Notes: generated by a model from the sequence alone, not told the origin. A DNA stretch of 37,376 nucleotides from Bacillota bacterium (GCA_003242255.1 QGUT01000004.1:1-37376); one strand, 5' to 3'. Positions 30,166-37,376 are shown, counted from the first letter of the stretch. Made by a program: numbers and translations.

Positions 30166-31148
30166 GGAAGCGTTTTTGGATCGTATTAATCGCAATCCTG
30201 CTTGTCGCTGCGAATTTTTATATGGCGAATAATTACACAATAGTGGCTCCCGGAGTGACGGTAGATTTAAAAGAAATCGTTGAGGTGGAAGAGGGCGTGA
30301 GAGATGAGGAAGGGGCCTTCTTGCTGACCACCGTATCCACCAGGCCGTTAAACCTGCCCCTGGCTATTTATGCTGCTTTCAATCCGTTCGTCGACATCGA
30401 GCCAAGCGAACAGGTCATCCCTGAGGGCATGGATATGAAAAAATACATGGAGTATATGAAGCAGTGGATGCAGGAAAGCCAGAAGATTGCGGAGGTGGTG
30501 GCTTTAAGGCGGGCGGGATACGAGACCGAGATCCGTGGAAATGGGGCCAAGGTCGTGGAAGTGATGGAAGACAGTCCCGCCAAAGGTTTGGTACAGCCGG
30601 AAGACATAATAGTGGGCGTTGACGGCGTGAAGGTGAATCTGGCCGAAGAAGTGATAAATTTAGTCACCAAGCACAAAATAGGGGACAAAGTGAATTTGAA
30701 AATCATAAGAAACGGAGAGGAGCTAACATTAACGGTTCCCACGATGGAGAGCAAGACCGAAAAGGGAAAGCCCATAATAGGGGTTTTTATCACCACTTTA
30801 GATTGGAAACCGATCCTGCCGCTCGATATAAATATCAATACGGGCGATATCGGCGGCCCTTCCGCCGGCTTGATGTTTACTCTGGAGATTTTAAACCAGC
30901 TGACTCCCGGGGATCTGACCCGAGGCCATAAAATAGCCGGAACCGGCACCATAAGCCTCGATGAAAGCGTAGGCGAGATAGGCGGCGTGGTGCAAAAGGT
31001 GGCGGCAGCCAAAAGGGACGGGGCCGAGATATTTTTTGTGCCGGAAAACAATGCGGAGGAAGCCCGGGAGGCAGCGGAGAATCTGGGCATAAAATTGGTC
31101 CCCGTAAGGACCCTGCAGGACGTGCTGGATTATCTGGAAAATTTATAA
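30162..31148 (+). CDS. ylbL: PDZ-Lon membrane serine protease (YlbL/SepM type)
   Basis: Proteins of this type are membrane-anchored proteases with a Ser-Lys dyad; Streptococcus SepM processes a competence peptide, and Bacillus YlbL/LonS belongs to the same architecture. The 328-residue protein has one N-terminal transmembrane segment (about 6-22), an extracytoplasmic region, a PDZ domain (about 118-195), and a Lon-type proteolytic domain (about 210-328). Catalytic Ser234 lies in GGPSAGLMF and Lys279 in VQKVAAAK. GTG at 30162 overlaps the previous stop (GTGA). A longer open frame to 30015 runs inside the patatin gene and has no signal. The substrate here is unknown. Its last 6 bases overlap tmcAL, which is on the other strand. 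Confidence 0.88.
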   Translation: MRKRFWIVLIAILLVAANFYMANNYTIVAPGVTVDLKEIVEVEEGVRDEEGAFLLTTVSTRPLNLPLAIYAAFNPFVDIEPSEQVIPEGMDMKKYMEYMKQWMQESQKIAEVVALRRAGYETEIRGNGAKVVEVMEDSPAKGLVQPEDIIVGVDGVKVNLAEEVINLVTKHKIGDKVNLKIIRNGEELTLTVPTMESKTEKGKPIIGVFITTLDWKPILPLDININTGDIGGPSAGLMFTLEILNQLTPGDLTRGHKIAGTGTISLDESVGEIGGVVQKVAAAKRDGAEIFFVPENNAEEAREAAENLGIKLVPVRTLQDVLDYLENL

Positions 31149-32396
31149 AGGCCTGATTACTTCCGTGCTGAAATCCCGACCTCCGCGTCTCATACCTTTT
31201 GAAGGCAGGACCAGCGAGTACAGGTCAGAAGCTAAAAGGTCTATTTCGAACATTCGCCGGGCTGAGCCCGTTAATTTTTTGTATTCGGCGGCCCGGACTA
31301 TTATGGGTAACTCGCTTCGTTTTTTGATCTCTCGCAGGATTTCCAGACCCCTTTTGGAGAACCCCAATACCCTGAGGTAATTCGGAGTCCTGCTCGCCAC
31401 CAACTCTTTTTCTATATTCAGGAGGACGTGGATCAGTATTCGCTGGATTCTCGTCTCCGGATACCTTTTGGATTTTATTTCTCCTATCAATTCATTGAGG
31501 TCGGTGGCCTTTTTGGCGGCCTGCTTTATTCGGTTTTCCAGCCCTTCGGTGATGTCGAAAAAGGACCTGAGCTCTTCATCGAGACTTCTCCGCAGCAGGC
31601 CGAGCATGAGTATTTCAAAATTCTCCAAAAAGACAGGGCCTTTTCCCCTCTCGATTTCACTTTTTATTATTTCGGCGCAGTGGGGAGGAACTGCCGAAGC
31701 AAGAAAGTGGGAAATCTCTCCTCCTCCATTTTTTTTGAGATATTCCCGGATGGCGCTGGCGCTGGGATATTTCTTGTGAAGATCTTTTTCGTGGTAACCG
31801 GCCCCTTCTCTTTTGACCGGCAAAATTTCCATGTTCATCCGGTATTTTTTTATGGCCTTGAGGTATTCGACGGCGAGGATGAAATTGGGTTTTTTCAGCA
31901 GTTCGGATATGTGGTTCAGGTTGTCCTGAGGCAATTTGCCGGAGAGAAGCTCCAGGAGGGCTTTTTCCCTGGCGGATGGGAAGGAAAGCCCCTCTTTTAA
32001 ATGTTTTTTTATCAAACTTTTGAAAGAATCGGGTTCCCAGGCGAGGATCTCCGAAACCGTGTGGAGTTCTTCGATTTTGTATTCCTCAATCCCGAAGCTG
32101 AGGCAATTTACGAGGCCGGTGGAATTCAGAAGTTTTACGGCAGCCTCAGCGAATATTTCGGCCGTCGACGAGGCAAAGCAGGTGGGTATTTCGAAGACCA
32201 GGTCGGCGCCGCCTCCCAGGGCCATCCGGGCCCGGGCCCATTTATCGAAAATGGCGGGTTCGCCTCTCTGGACGAAGTTGCCGCTCATGGCGCAGATGAT
32301 ACCGTCCGGCCTGAAGTCGGAGCGGATTTTGCTCAGGTGGTACATGTGGCCTTTGTGAAAAGGATTGTATTCTGCCACAACGCCTACTATTTTCAT
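31143..32396 (-). CDS. tmcAL: tRNA(Met) cytidine acetate ligase TmcAL (YlbM)
   Basis: TmcAL makes N4-acetylcytidine at the wobble position of elongator tRNA-Met, using acetate and ATP through acetyl-adenylate. The 417-residue protein has the N-terminal nucleotidyltransferase signature VAEYNPFHKGHMYHL (7-21), SGNFVQRGEPAIFDKWARARMAL, and GADLVFEIPTCFASSTAEIFAE. The ATG at 32396 is preceded by GAGGAGG on the minus strand. It is divergent from pta-ackA, the enzymes that form acetate. TmcAL is standard in Firmicutes, so the adjacency may or may not be functional. Confidence 0.92.
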   Translation of the reverse strand: MKIVGVVAEYNPFHKGHMYHLSKIRSDFRPDGIICAMSGNFVQRGEPAIFDKWARARMALGGGADLVFEIPTCFASSTAEIFAEAAVKLLNSTGLVNCLSFGIEEYKIEELHTVSEILAWEPDSFKSLIKKHLKEGLSFPSAREKALLELLSGKLPQDNLNHISELLKKPNFILAVEYLKAIKKYRMNMEILPVKREGAGYHEKDLHKKYPSASAIREYLKKNGGGEISHFLASAVPPHCAEIIKSEIERGKGPVFLENFEILMLGLLRRSLDEELRSFFDITEGLENRIKQAAKKATDLNELIGEIKSKRYPETRIQRILIHVLLNIEKELVASRTPNYLRVLGFSKRGLEILREIKKRSELPIIVRAAEYKKLTGSARRMFEIDLLASDLYSLVLPSKGMRRGGRDFSTEVIRPL

Positions 32397-32424
32397 GGAC
32401 CTACCTCCTCAGTAGCTTACTACT

Positions 32425-32452
32425 ATTATATAACAACTTCATTTTTTTCAAA
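32425..32452 (-). promoter_or_regulatory. Promoter of tmcAL
   Basis: On the minus strand, TTTGAA (32447-32452) and a perfect TATAAT (32425-32430) are 16 bases apart, about 30 bases before the tmcAL start. Confidence 0.6.
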
Positions 32453-32473
32453 TAGAGGAAATGTGTTCTTTTT

Positions 32474-32486
32474 GTAGAATTTCTAC
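32474..32486. repeat. Short perfect dyad between tmcAL and pta
   Basis: GTAGAA (32474-32479) and TTCTAC (32481-32486) form a perfect 6-bp inverted repeat around a single T. It lies between the divergent tmcAL and pta promoters, about 20 bases upstream of the pta -35. It could be an operator half-site pair; no regulator is assigned. Confidence 0.4.
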
Positions 32487-32507
32487 TTTCGAGGTTCGAC
32501 AAAAATT

Positions 32508-32536
32508 TTCACAAAGGTTGTTTCTGGGGATACTAA
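32508..32536 (+). promoter_or_regulatory. Likely promoter of pta-ackA
   Basis: TTCACA (32508-32513) and TACTAA (32531-32536) are 17 bases apart, about 40 bases before pta. Neither hexamer is a perfect match. Confidence 0.4.
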
Positions 32537-32577
32537 CAAGATGAGCAAATAAAATTTAAAGAAAGGAGCTATAAATC

Positions 32578-33576
32578 ATGGATCTCATTCAAAAAATCCG
32601 GGAACGGGCCAAAGCTGCAAAAAAGACCCTAGTACTGGCGGAAGGGCACGACGAAAGGGTGGTCCAGGCCGCCATCGCGATCAAAAAGGAGAAGCTGGCA
32701 GACGTCATACTTCTGGGCAACGAGGATAAAATAAAGGTGAACGCGCAGGGAGCCGACATTTCAGATTTGGAGATCATCGACCCGGCGACCTCCCCCAAGG
32801 CGAAGGATTACGCGGCGATGCTTTACGAACTCAGAAAAGAAAAGGGCATGACTGAAGAAAAAGCCGCCGAACTCGTAAAGGACCCCATATGGTACGGAAC
32901 CATGATGGTGAAAGCCAACGATGTGGACGGCATGGTAGCCGGGGCGATAACGGCCACTGCCGACGTTTTCAGGCCCGCTTTTCAGGTGGTAAAGACTGCC
33001 CCGGGAGTCAGCGTGGTGTCCAGCGCTTTCATTATGGTGGTGCCGAACTGCGAATATGGTTCTAACGGCATCATGCTCTTTGCCGACTGCGCCATCAATC
33101 CCAATCCCGACGCGAAGCAGCTGGCGGAAATAGCCATTGCGTCTTCCAGAACGTGGAAGGCTCTCATGGACGAAGAACCCTATATCGCCATGCTCTCTTT
33201 CTCGACCAAAGGGAGTGCCCAGCACGAAATGGTGGACAAAGTGGTAGAAGCCACCAGGCTGCTTAAAGAAAAAGCTCCCGAATTGAAAGTGGACGGCGAA
33301 CTGCAGTCCGATGCGGCCCTGGTTCCGAAGGTGGCGAAAACCAAGGCGCCGGACAGCCCCGTGGCCGGGAAGGCTAATATCTTGATCTTCCCTGACCTGA
33401 ACGCAGGGAACATAGGGTACAAACTGGTACAGAGGCTGGCAAAGGCCGAAGCCATAGGTCCTATCAGCCAGGGCCTGGCAAAGCCGATCAACGACCTGTC
33501 CCGCGGCTGCAGCGTGGATGATATCGTGAACGTTGCGGCAATTACGGCCCTGCAGGCGACCAGCCAGGATTTATAA
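32578..33576 (+). CDS. pta: Phosphate acetyltransferase
   Basis: Pta converts acetyl-CoA and phosphate to acetyl phosphate and CoA. The 332-residue protein is the short single-domain form typical of Clostridia. It has LAEGHDERVVQAA near the N-terminus, DGMVAGAITATADVFRPAFQ, and the C-terminal LIFPDLNAGNIGYKLVQRLAKAEAIGPISQGL. The ATG at 32578 has AAAGGAGC. It lies 18 bases before ackA; together the pair forms acetate and ATP from acetyl-CoA by substrate-level phosphorylation, the main energy step of many acetogenic or fermentative anaerobes. Phosphotransbutyrylase is a possible relative, but the ackA partner favours Pta. Confidence 0.94.
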   Translation: MDLIQKIRERAKAAKKTLVLAEGHDERVVQAAIAIKKEKLADVILLGNEDKIKVNAQGADISDLEIIDPATSPKAKDYAAMLYELRKEKGMTEEKAAELVKDPIWYGTMMVKANDVDGMVAGAITATADVFRPAFQVVKTAPGVSVVSSAFIMVVPNCEYGSNGIMLFADCAINPNPDAKQLAEIAIASSRTWKALMDEEPYIAMLSFSTKGSAQHEMVDKVVEATRLLKEKAPELKVDGELQSDAALVPKVAKTKAPDSPVAGKANILIFPDLNAGNIGYKLVQRLAKAEAIGPISQGLAKPINDLSRGCSVDDIVNVAAITALQATSQDL

Positions 33577-33594
33577 GGTGAAGGAGGAAAGGCC

Positions 33595-34785
33595 ATGAAA
33601 GTACTTGTGATAAACTGCGGCAGTTCTTCATTGAAGTATCAGCTTTTCAACATGGAAGACGAATCGGTGCTGGCAAAAGGATTGGTAGAGAGAATAGGCA
33701 TCGAAGGCTCGGTCCTGAAGCACCAGCCCGCCGGCAAGGACAAGGTGGAAATAAAGGCGGAAATTCCGAATCACAAAGTGGCTGTGAAAATGATGCTCGA
33801 AGCGCTGTTACACGAAGAGTACGGCGTGATAAAAGACCTCAAGGAAATAACGGCTGTAGGCCACCGAGTCGTACACGGGGGCGAGAAATTCTCCGGTTCG
33901 GTGCGGATTGACGATAAGGTGATGGAGACATTAAAAGAATGCATTAACCTGGCCCCCCTGCACAATCCCCCCAATATCTGGGGCATAGAAGCCGTAAAAG
34001 AGATTCTGCCCGATGTGCCGATGGTGGGAGTGTTCGATACCGCTTTCCATCAGACGATGCCCGAGAAGGCTTACCTTTACGGCCTGCCTTACGAACTTTA
34101 CGAGAAGTATGGGGTGAGGAAGTACGGCTTTCACGGCACGTCGCACCGATACGTCTCGATGAGGGCGGCAGCTATGTTAAACCGGCCCATTGAGACTTTG
34201 AAACTCGTGACGATGCACCTGGGGAATGGCTCCAGCATTTCGGCGGTGGATGGCGGAAAATCGGTGGAAAACAGCATGGGATTTACGCCCCTGGAAGGAA
34301 TAATAATGGGCACCAGAAGCGGCAATATGGACCCCTATCTGCCCCTATTTGTGATGGAAAAAGAGGGGATACCGCTGGAAAAAATGAACGAATATCTCAA
34401 CAAAAAGTGCGGAGTGCTGGGCATTTCCGGAGTGAGCAGCGATTTCAGGGATTTGGAAGAAGCGGCCAGCGAGGGGAACCGCAGAGCCAAACTGGCCCTC
34501 GAAATGTTTGCTTACCAGGCCAAAAAGTATATAGGCGCCTACGCTGCCGCGATGAACGGCCTTGATGCAGTGGTGTTCACTGGAGGCATCGGCGAAAATT
34601 CGAGCTTGATGAGAAAGATGATATGCGAAGATATGGATTACTTTGGAATTAAAATCGACGAAAAGAAGAACAACGTGCGGGGAAAAGAAGCCGATATCTC
34701 TGCCGAAGGTTCTAAAACGAAAGTCCTGGTTATACCCACCAACGAAGAACTCATGATCGCCAGGGATACAGTTGCCCTGATTTAG
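33595..34785 (+). CDS. ackA: Acetate kinase
   Basis: AckA transfers phosphate from acetyl phosphate to ADP, giving acetate and ATP. The 396-residue protein has every catalytic residue at the reference numbering: Asn7 in NCGSSS, Arg91 in GHRVVHGG, Asp148 in FDTAFH and Arg241 in GTRSGNMDP. FTGGIGENS and the C-terminal NEELMIARD are also intact. The usual GTRSGD motif reads GTRSGN here, a mild change. A GAAGGAGG site precedes the ATG at 33595. Confidence 0.96.
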   Translation: MKVLVINCGSSSLKYQLFNMEDESVLAKGLVERIGIEGSVLKHQPAGKDKVEIKAEIPNHKVAVKMMLEALLHEEYGVIKDLKEITAVGHRVVHGGEKFSGSVRIDDKVMETLKECINLAPLHNPPNIWGIEAVKEILPDVPMVGVFDTAFHQTMPEKAYLYGLPYELYEKYGVRKYGFHGTSHRYVSMRAAAMLNRPIETLKLVTMHLGNGSSISAVDGGKSVENSMGFTPLEGIIMGTRSGNMDPYLPLFVMEKEGIPLEKMNEYLNKKCGVLGISGVSSDFRDLEEAASEGNRRAKLALEMFAYQAKKYIGAYAAAMNGLDAVVFTGGIGENSSLMRKMICEDMDYFGIKIDEKKNNVRGKEADISAEGSKTKVLVIPTNEELMIARDTVALI

Positions 34786-34788
34786 GCC

Positions 34789-34817
34789 TTGACATAGCTT
34801 TTTGAAATTCTTATAAT
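34789..34817 (+). promoter_or_regulatory. Consensus sigma-A promoter of yceD-rpmF
   Basis: A perfect TTGACA (34789-34794) and a perfect TATAAT (34812-34817) are spaced by exactly 17 bases, directly after the ackA stop. This is the strongest promoter in the window and drives the DUF177 and L32 genes. Confidence 0.88.
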
Positions 34818-34850
34818 AAAATGAGCGATTTTATATGAGGTGAAAATTTA

Positions 34851-35372
34851 TTGAAACTTTCTATTGAGGCTATAAAACAAAAAACCGGCGATGGTTACGA
34901 TTTCGAGTTGGAAGAAGATTTGGGTCGGGTGGAGTTTAAAGGTGAAGATTTGGTATTTGTAAAACCCGTGAAGGTGAGCGGGAGAGTCGAAAACCTGGGG
35001 AAGGGTCTTTTCGGTGTGCGAGGCGAAATATCGGCCACCATCGAGGGAAGATGTTATCGCTGCTTGTCTAAGACGCAGCTGGAAGTGAGACTCGACTACA
35101 GCTTCAAGTTCAGCGAAAAGCCGGAAAAATTCGAGGATGAGGATGAGGTTTTCATCATAGAAGAAGATACTTTGGACCTGACTACTCCCGTAATCAACGA
35201 GATAATCTTAAATCTGCCCAGCAAGATTTTGTGTTCGCCGGATTGCCGGGGACTATGTCCCTATTGCGGCGCCGATTTAAACCTGGGCGATTGCGGATGC
35301 GGAAAAGTAAACATAGATCCCAGATTGCGGGCGCTGGAAAAATTGCTAAAGTCTGACGATCATGGCGAGTAG
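34851..35372 (+). CDS. yceD: DUF177 (YceD) family protein
   Basis: YceD/DUF177 proteins sit beside rpmF in most bacteria; in plants the relative is linked to 23S rRNA accumulation. The 173-residue protein has a beta-rich N-terminus and two cysteine groups: RCYRC (Cys68, Cys71) and CSPDCRGLCPYCG...CGC (Cys128, 132, 136, 139, 148, 150). The second group looks like a zinc-ribbon, typical of the Gram-positive form. TTG at 34851 is supported by GAGGTGA at 34837-34843. It ends 11 bases before rpmF, the classic yceD-rpmF pair. Confidence 0.9.
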   Translation: MKLSIEAIKQKTGDGYDFELEEDLGRVEFKGEDLVFVKPVKVSGRVENLGKGLFGVRGEISATIEGRCYRCLSKTQLEVRLDYSFKFSEKPEKFEDEDEVFIIEEDTLDLTTPVINEIILNLPSKILCSPDCRGLCPYCGADLNLGDCGCGKVNIDPRLRALEKLLKSDDHGE

Positions 35373-35383
35373 GAGGTGGGATT

Positions 35384-35566
35384 GTGGCAAACCCAAAGCG
35401 CAGATTTTCTAAGGCGAGGACTGCAAAGCGCAGGGCCCAGTGGAAATTGGCACTGCCTTCCTTAAACGAATGTCCTCACTGCCATCACGCAAAGATGCCC
35501 CACAGGGTCTGCCCGAATTGCGGGTATTATAAAGGGCGCCAGGTAGTAGAAGTGGAGGCCCAGTAA
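35384..35566 (+). CDS. rpmF: 50S ribosomal protein L32
   Basis: L32 is a large-subunit ribosomal protein. The 60-residue protein starts MANPKRRFSKARTAKRRAQW and is the zinc-containing form, with Cys30, Cys33, Cys43 and Cys46. The GTG start at 35384 has AGGAGGTGG just upstream. The stop is followed by a strong terminator, and the next operon is fapR-plsX-fabK. The rpmF-plsX-fab order is common across bacteria; here fapR and its own promoter intervene. Confidence 0.96.
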   Translation: MANPKRRFSKARTAKRRAQWKLALPSLNECPHCHHAKMPHRVCPNCGYYKGRQVVEVEAQ

Positions 35567-35583
35567 TCGAGAGCGAAATTAAT

Positions 35584-35627
35584 TAAGAGGGAGAATGCAG
35601 TGGAAACTGCTCTCCCTCTTAGTTTTT
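35584..35627 (+). terminator. Rho-independent terminator after rpmF
   Basis: An 11-bp perfect stem (35584-35594 with 35611-35621) continues, after a 2-base bulge, as a 5-bp stem (35597-35601 with 35606-35610) capped by a GGAA tetraloop. A T5 tract follows at 35623-35627. Confidence 0.88.
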
Positions 35628-35636
35628 ATAAGAGGA

Positions 35637-35665
35637 TTGAACTTGCTATAAAGGTAATATATACT
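35637..35665 (+). promoter_or_regulatory. Promoter of fapR-plsX-fabK
   Basis: TTGAAC (35637-35642) and TATACT (35660-35665) are spaced by 17 bases. The -10 overlaps the left arm of the FapR operator, so repressor binding would block RNA polymerase directly. Confidence 0.72.
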
Positions 35666-35688
35666 TTTAATAGCTGGTATTAAAAGTA
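35662..35688. promoter_or_regulatory. FapR operator
   Basis: TACTTTTAATA (35662-35672) and TATTAAAAGTA (35678-35688) are perfect inverted repeats of 11 bases around GCTGG. The inner 17 bases follow the known FapR pattern, recalled as TTAGTA-CCTGG-TACTAA, with symmetric G-to-A and C-to-T changes in the half-sites and one centre difference. It overlaps the -10 and lies about 22 bases before the fapR start, as expected for malonyl-CoA-relieved autorepression. Confidence 0.82.
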
Positions 35689-35710
35689 AGTAACATTGAA
35701 GGTGGTAGAG

Positions 35711-36286
35711 TTGTCAAAGAGGGGGCTGGCGAAAAGAGAAAGGCAAAAGGAACTAAAAAATTTATTGGCTGAAGACCCTTTCTTGACCGATGAAGAACTG
35801 GCGGAAAAGTTTAATGTGAGCGTCCAGACCATCAGGCTGGACCGGATGGAACTGAAGATACCGGAACTCCGGGAGAGGATAAAAGCGGTAGCCCAGGAAA
35901 ACCGCGCAAAGGTAAAATCCATCGCTGTAAAGGAGATAATCGGAGAACTGGTGGATCTGGAACTGGGGAAGAGAGGGATCTCAATCCTGGAGACTACCGA
36001 GGATATGGCTTTTGAAAAGACGAAAATAGTAAGAGGCGAGTTCATTTTTGCCCAGGCCAATTCTCTGGCCCTTTCCGTTATCGATGCCGATGTGGCCCTC
36101 ACCGGCGTGGCCAACATTAAGTACAAATCTCCGGTGCTGGCCGGGCAAAAACTTATCGCCAAGGCTGAAGTTACCAGAGTGCGCCAAAACAAGCATTTCG
36201 TGTGCGTCCGGGTGTACGACAGGAAAAAAGAAGTGTTCAGGGGAAAATTTATTCTGGTATCATTAGACGGCGGGGTGAGCGCATGA
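35711..36286 (+). CDS. fapR: FapR, malonyl-CoA-responsive repressor of fatty acid synthesis
   Basis: FapR represses lipid synthesis genes and is released by malonyl-CoA or malonyl-ACP. The 191-residue protein has an N-terminal helix-turn-helix (about 25-47; TDEELAEKFNVSVQTIRLDR), then the linker ELKIPELRERIKAVA, which matches Bacillus FapR almost word for word. A hot-dog effector domain follows (about 75-191) with LALSVIDADVALTGVANIKYKSPV. I chose TTG 35711 since AAGGTGG at 35699-35705 lies five bases upstream; a TTG at 35696 precedes that site. Its stop overlaps plsX (ATGA). It is the first gene of the operon carrying its own operator. Confidence 0.94.
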   Translation: MSKRGLAKRERQKELKNLLAEDPFLTDEELAEKFNVSVQTIRLDRMELKIPELRERIKAVAQENRAKVKSIAVKEIIGELVDLELGKRGISILETTEDMAFEKTKIVRGEFIFAQANSLALSVIDADVALTGVANIKYKSPVLAGQKLIAKAEVTRVRQNKHFVCVRVYDRKKEVFRGKFILVSLDGGVSA

Positions 36287-37281
36287 AGATAATCGTGGAT
36301 GCCATGGGAGGGGATCACGCTCCCAGCGAAGTGGTCTTAGGGGCGGCAAAGGCCGCATCGGAACTGGAAATAGATGTGGTCCTTGTCGGAAACGAAGAAA
36401 AAATAAAGTCATGCCTGGGCGGGCAAGCTTCAAGAATCGAAATAGTAAACGCCCAGGAGGTGATCAGCAACGACGAACCGCCCGTAGCGGCTGTGCGGAC
36501 CAAAAAAAATGCATCCATTCCGATGGGATTGAGGCTTTTAAAAGAAGGTTACGGCGATGCCATGGTTTCGGCGGGAAGCACCGGCGCCCTTATGGCCGGC
36601 GGGCTTTTTACTCTCGGACGGTTCGAAGGCATCGAAAGGCCTGCCATTGCCACGGTGTTTCCCACGAAAAAAAGGCCAGCCCTTTTGCTCGACATCGGGG
36701 CCAACAGCGAGTGCAAGCCCAAGAACCTGGTGCAGTTCGCCTTAATGGGGAGCATTTATTGCAAAGAAATAATGGGAGTCGAACAACCCAGGGTTGGGCT
36801 TTTGAACATAGGCGTGGAGGAGGAAAAAGGGAATAGCCTGGTTAAGACAACTTACGTTATGTTAAAGGAGCTCAAAAATATAAATTTTTGCGGAAATGTG
36901 GAACCGAGGGATTTCTTCGATGGCAATTTCGACGTGGTGGTCTGCGACGGTTTTACCGGAAATATATTCCTGAAAACGGTAGAAGGGTTGGCAGCCTTCT
37001 TGCTCGGCCAGTTAAAGGATGAGATCAAGAGCAGCATCAAATATTCGCTGGGCGCTTTATTGATCAAACCGGTTTTTAATGCGGTGAAATCCAGATTGGA
37101 TTACTCCGAATACGGCGGTGCCATGCTTTTAGGGCTCGACGGAATCCTCGTAAAGTGCCACGGCTCTTCGGACCGAAAGGCCATATTTAACGGCATAAAA
37201 GTGGCGAAAAAATTTGTGGAAAGCGACATACTTTCAGAAATTAAAGAAGCAATAAAGGAAACAGAAGGACAGGTGGGCTAG
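36283..37281 (+). CDS. plsX: Phosphate acyltransferase PlsX
   Basis: PlsX converts acyl-ACP to acyl-phosphate, the donor for PlsY in phosphatidic acid synthesis. The 332-residue protein starts MKIIVDAMGGDHAPSEVVLGA and has SAGSTGALMAGGLFTLGR, the DIGANSECKPKNLVQFALMG block, and NVEPRDFFDGNFDVVVCDGFTGN. The ATG at 36283 overlaps the fapR stop; a longer open frame from 36202 is a fapR-overlapping extension without a signal. FakA (22200) could feed the same acyl-phosphate pool from external fatty acids. Confidence 0.95.
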   Translation: MKIIVDAMGGDHAPSEVVLGAAKAASELEIDVVLVGNEEKIKSCLGGQASRIEIVNAQEVISNDEPPVAAVRTKKNASIPMGLRLLKEGYGDAMVSAGSTGALMAGGLFTLGRFEGIERPAIATVFPTKKRPALLLDIGANSECKPKNLVQFALMGSIYCKEIMGVEQPRVGLLNIGVEEEKGNSLVKTTYVMLKELKNINFCGNVEPRDFFDGNFDVVVCDGFTGNIFLKTVEGLAAFLLGQLKDEIKSSIKYSLGALLIKPVFNAVKSRLDYSEYGGAMLLGLDGILVKCHGSSDRKAIFNGIKVAKKFVESDILSEIKEAIKETEGQVG

Positions 37282-37282
37282 A

Positions 37283-37376
37283 ATGTTCCACACGGAAATA
37301 TGCGATCTGCTGAGGATAAAATATCCCATAATCCAGGGCGGCATGGCATGGGTGGCGACGGCTGAGCTGGCGGCGG
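37283..37376 (+). CDS. fabK: Enoyl-ACP reductase II FabK, N-terminus (partial)
   Basis: The ATG at 37283, one base after plsX stops, opens a frame that runs off the right edge. The 31 visible codons include LLRIKYPIIQGGMAWVAT, the typical start of the FMN-dependent FabK/nitronate monooxygenase family. Its place after fapR-plsX and before other expected fab genes supports FabK, the NAD(P)H-dependent enoyl-ACP reductase of fatty acid synthesis. Nitronate monooxygenase is the main alternative. AGGTGGG in the end of plsX is the likely ribosome binding site. Confidence 0.8.
   Translation, partial: MFHTEICDLLRIKYPIIQGGMAWVATAELAA

Noticed and set aside
30368..31090. A 240-codon minus-strand open frame opposite the PDZ-Lon protease
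   Set aside because: The plus-strand protein carries catalytic motifs over the same bases; the minus frame is Ser/Pro-rich shadow sequence.
32397..32577. A riboswitch or T-box in the pta upstream region
   Set aside because: I saw no T-box sequence, specifier-loop arrangement or known riboswitch core; only promoters and a short dyad are supported.
36202..36282. A 27-codon extension of plsX
   Set aside because: It overlaps fapR coding sequence, and MKIIVDAMGGDHAP at 36283 is the conserved PlsX start.
1..37376. Mobile elements, prophage, CRISPR arrays, tRNA or rRNA genes
   Set aside because: No transposase, integrase, spaced direct repeats or tRNA-like cloverleaf was recognised; the window reads as continuous core chromosome.

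Overview
This window is a stretch of core chromosome from a low-to-mid GC, endospore-forming, anaerobic Firmicute, most likely a Clostridia-class thermophile of the Thermoanaerobacterales/Thermosediminibacterales type. The lineage is an inference from gene order and protein character, not from a search. The spore link rests on an alpha/beta-type SASP gene, a SpoVM homologue and YlbJ. The housekeeping order matches the Bacillus/Clostridia ylo, ylm and ylb clusters. LL-diaminopimelate aminotransferase (DapL) and Pta-AckA fit an acetate-forming anaerobe. I see no phage, insertion sequence, CRISPR array, rRNA or tRNA.

Layout. Positions 1-2588 (+): tail of a probable YggT/YlmG protein, divIVA, a TM1266-type ACT-domain protein, MTA/SAH nucleosidase, a DUF5665 membrane protein and a YteA-type zinc-finger protein, closed by a terminator. 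2622-4616 (+): its own promoter, then lspA, an RluD-type pseudouridine synthase and pyrR. 4617-6371 (-): rqcH of ribosome quality control. 6424-21129 (+): a long mostly co-directional run. It begins with a 15-codon relic of dapF and dapL, followed by yicC, remA, gmk, rpoZ, coaBC, priA, def, fmt, a DUF116 protein, rsmB, rlmN, a PP2C phosphatase, a PASTA kinase and rpe, closed by a terminator. This joins translation start and formyl-Met chemistry (def, fmt), rRNA methylation (rsmB, rlmN), replication restart (priA) and Ser/Thr signalling (prpC/prkC).

21195-21677: two short genes, a 52-residue membrane protein and spoVM, face rpmB (-) across a shared terminator. 21825-25891 (+): Asp23-family protein, FakA-type DAK protein and recG. 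26020-26244: a single SASP gene with its own terminator, followed by a gap holding a strong hairpin and a possible 25-residue membrane peptide. 26457-28029 (+): rsmD, coaD and a coiled-coil protein. 28033-29292 (-): ylbJ. 29368-31148 (+): patatin-like protein and a PDZ-Lon protease (YlbL/SepM type). 31143-32396 (-): tmcAL, divergent from pta-ackA (32578-34785, +). 34789-35627: yceD (DUF177) and rpmF with a consensus promoter and a terminator. 35637-37376 (+): the fapR-plsX-fabK lipid operon, with a clear FapR operator lying over its promoter.

No gap without a gene exceeds 300 bases. The content is mostly well-known core genome, and I did not find a convincing new multi-gene system. The best leads are the dapF fossil directly before dapL, the very small genes around spoVM and after the SASP gene, the FapR operator, and several unusual overlaps.
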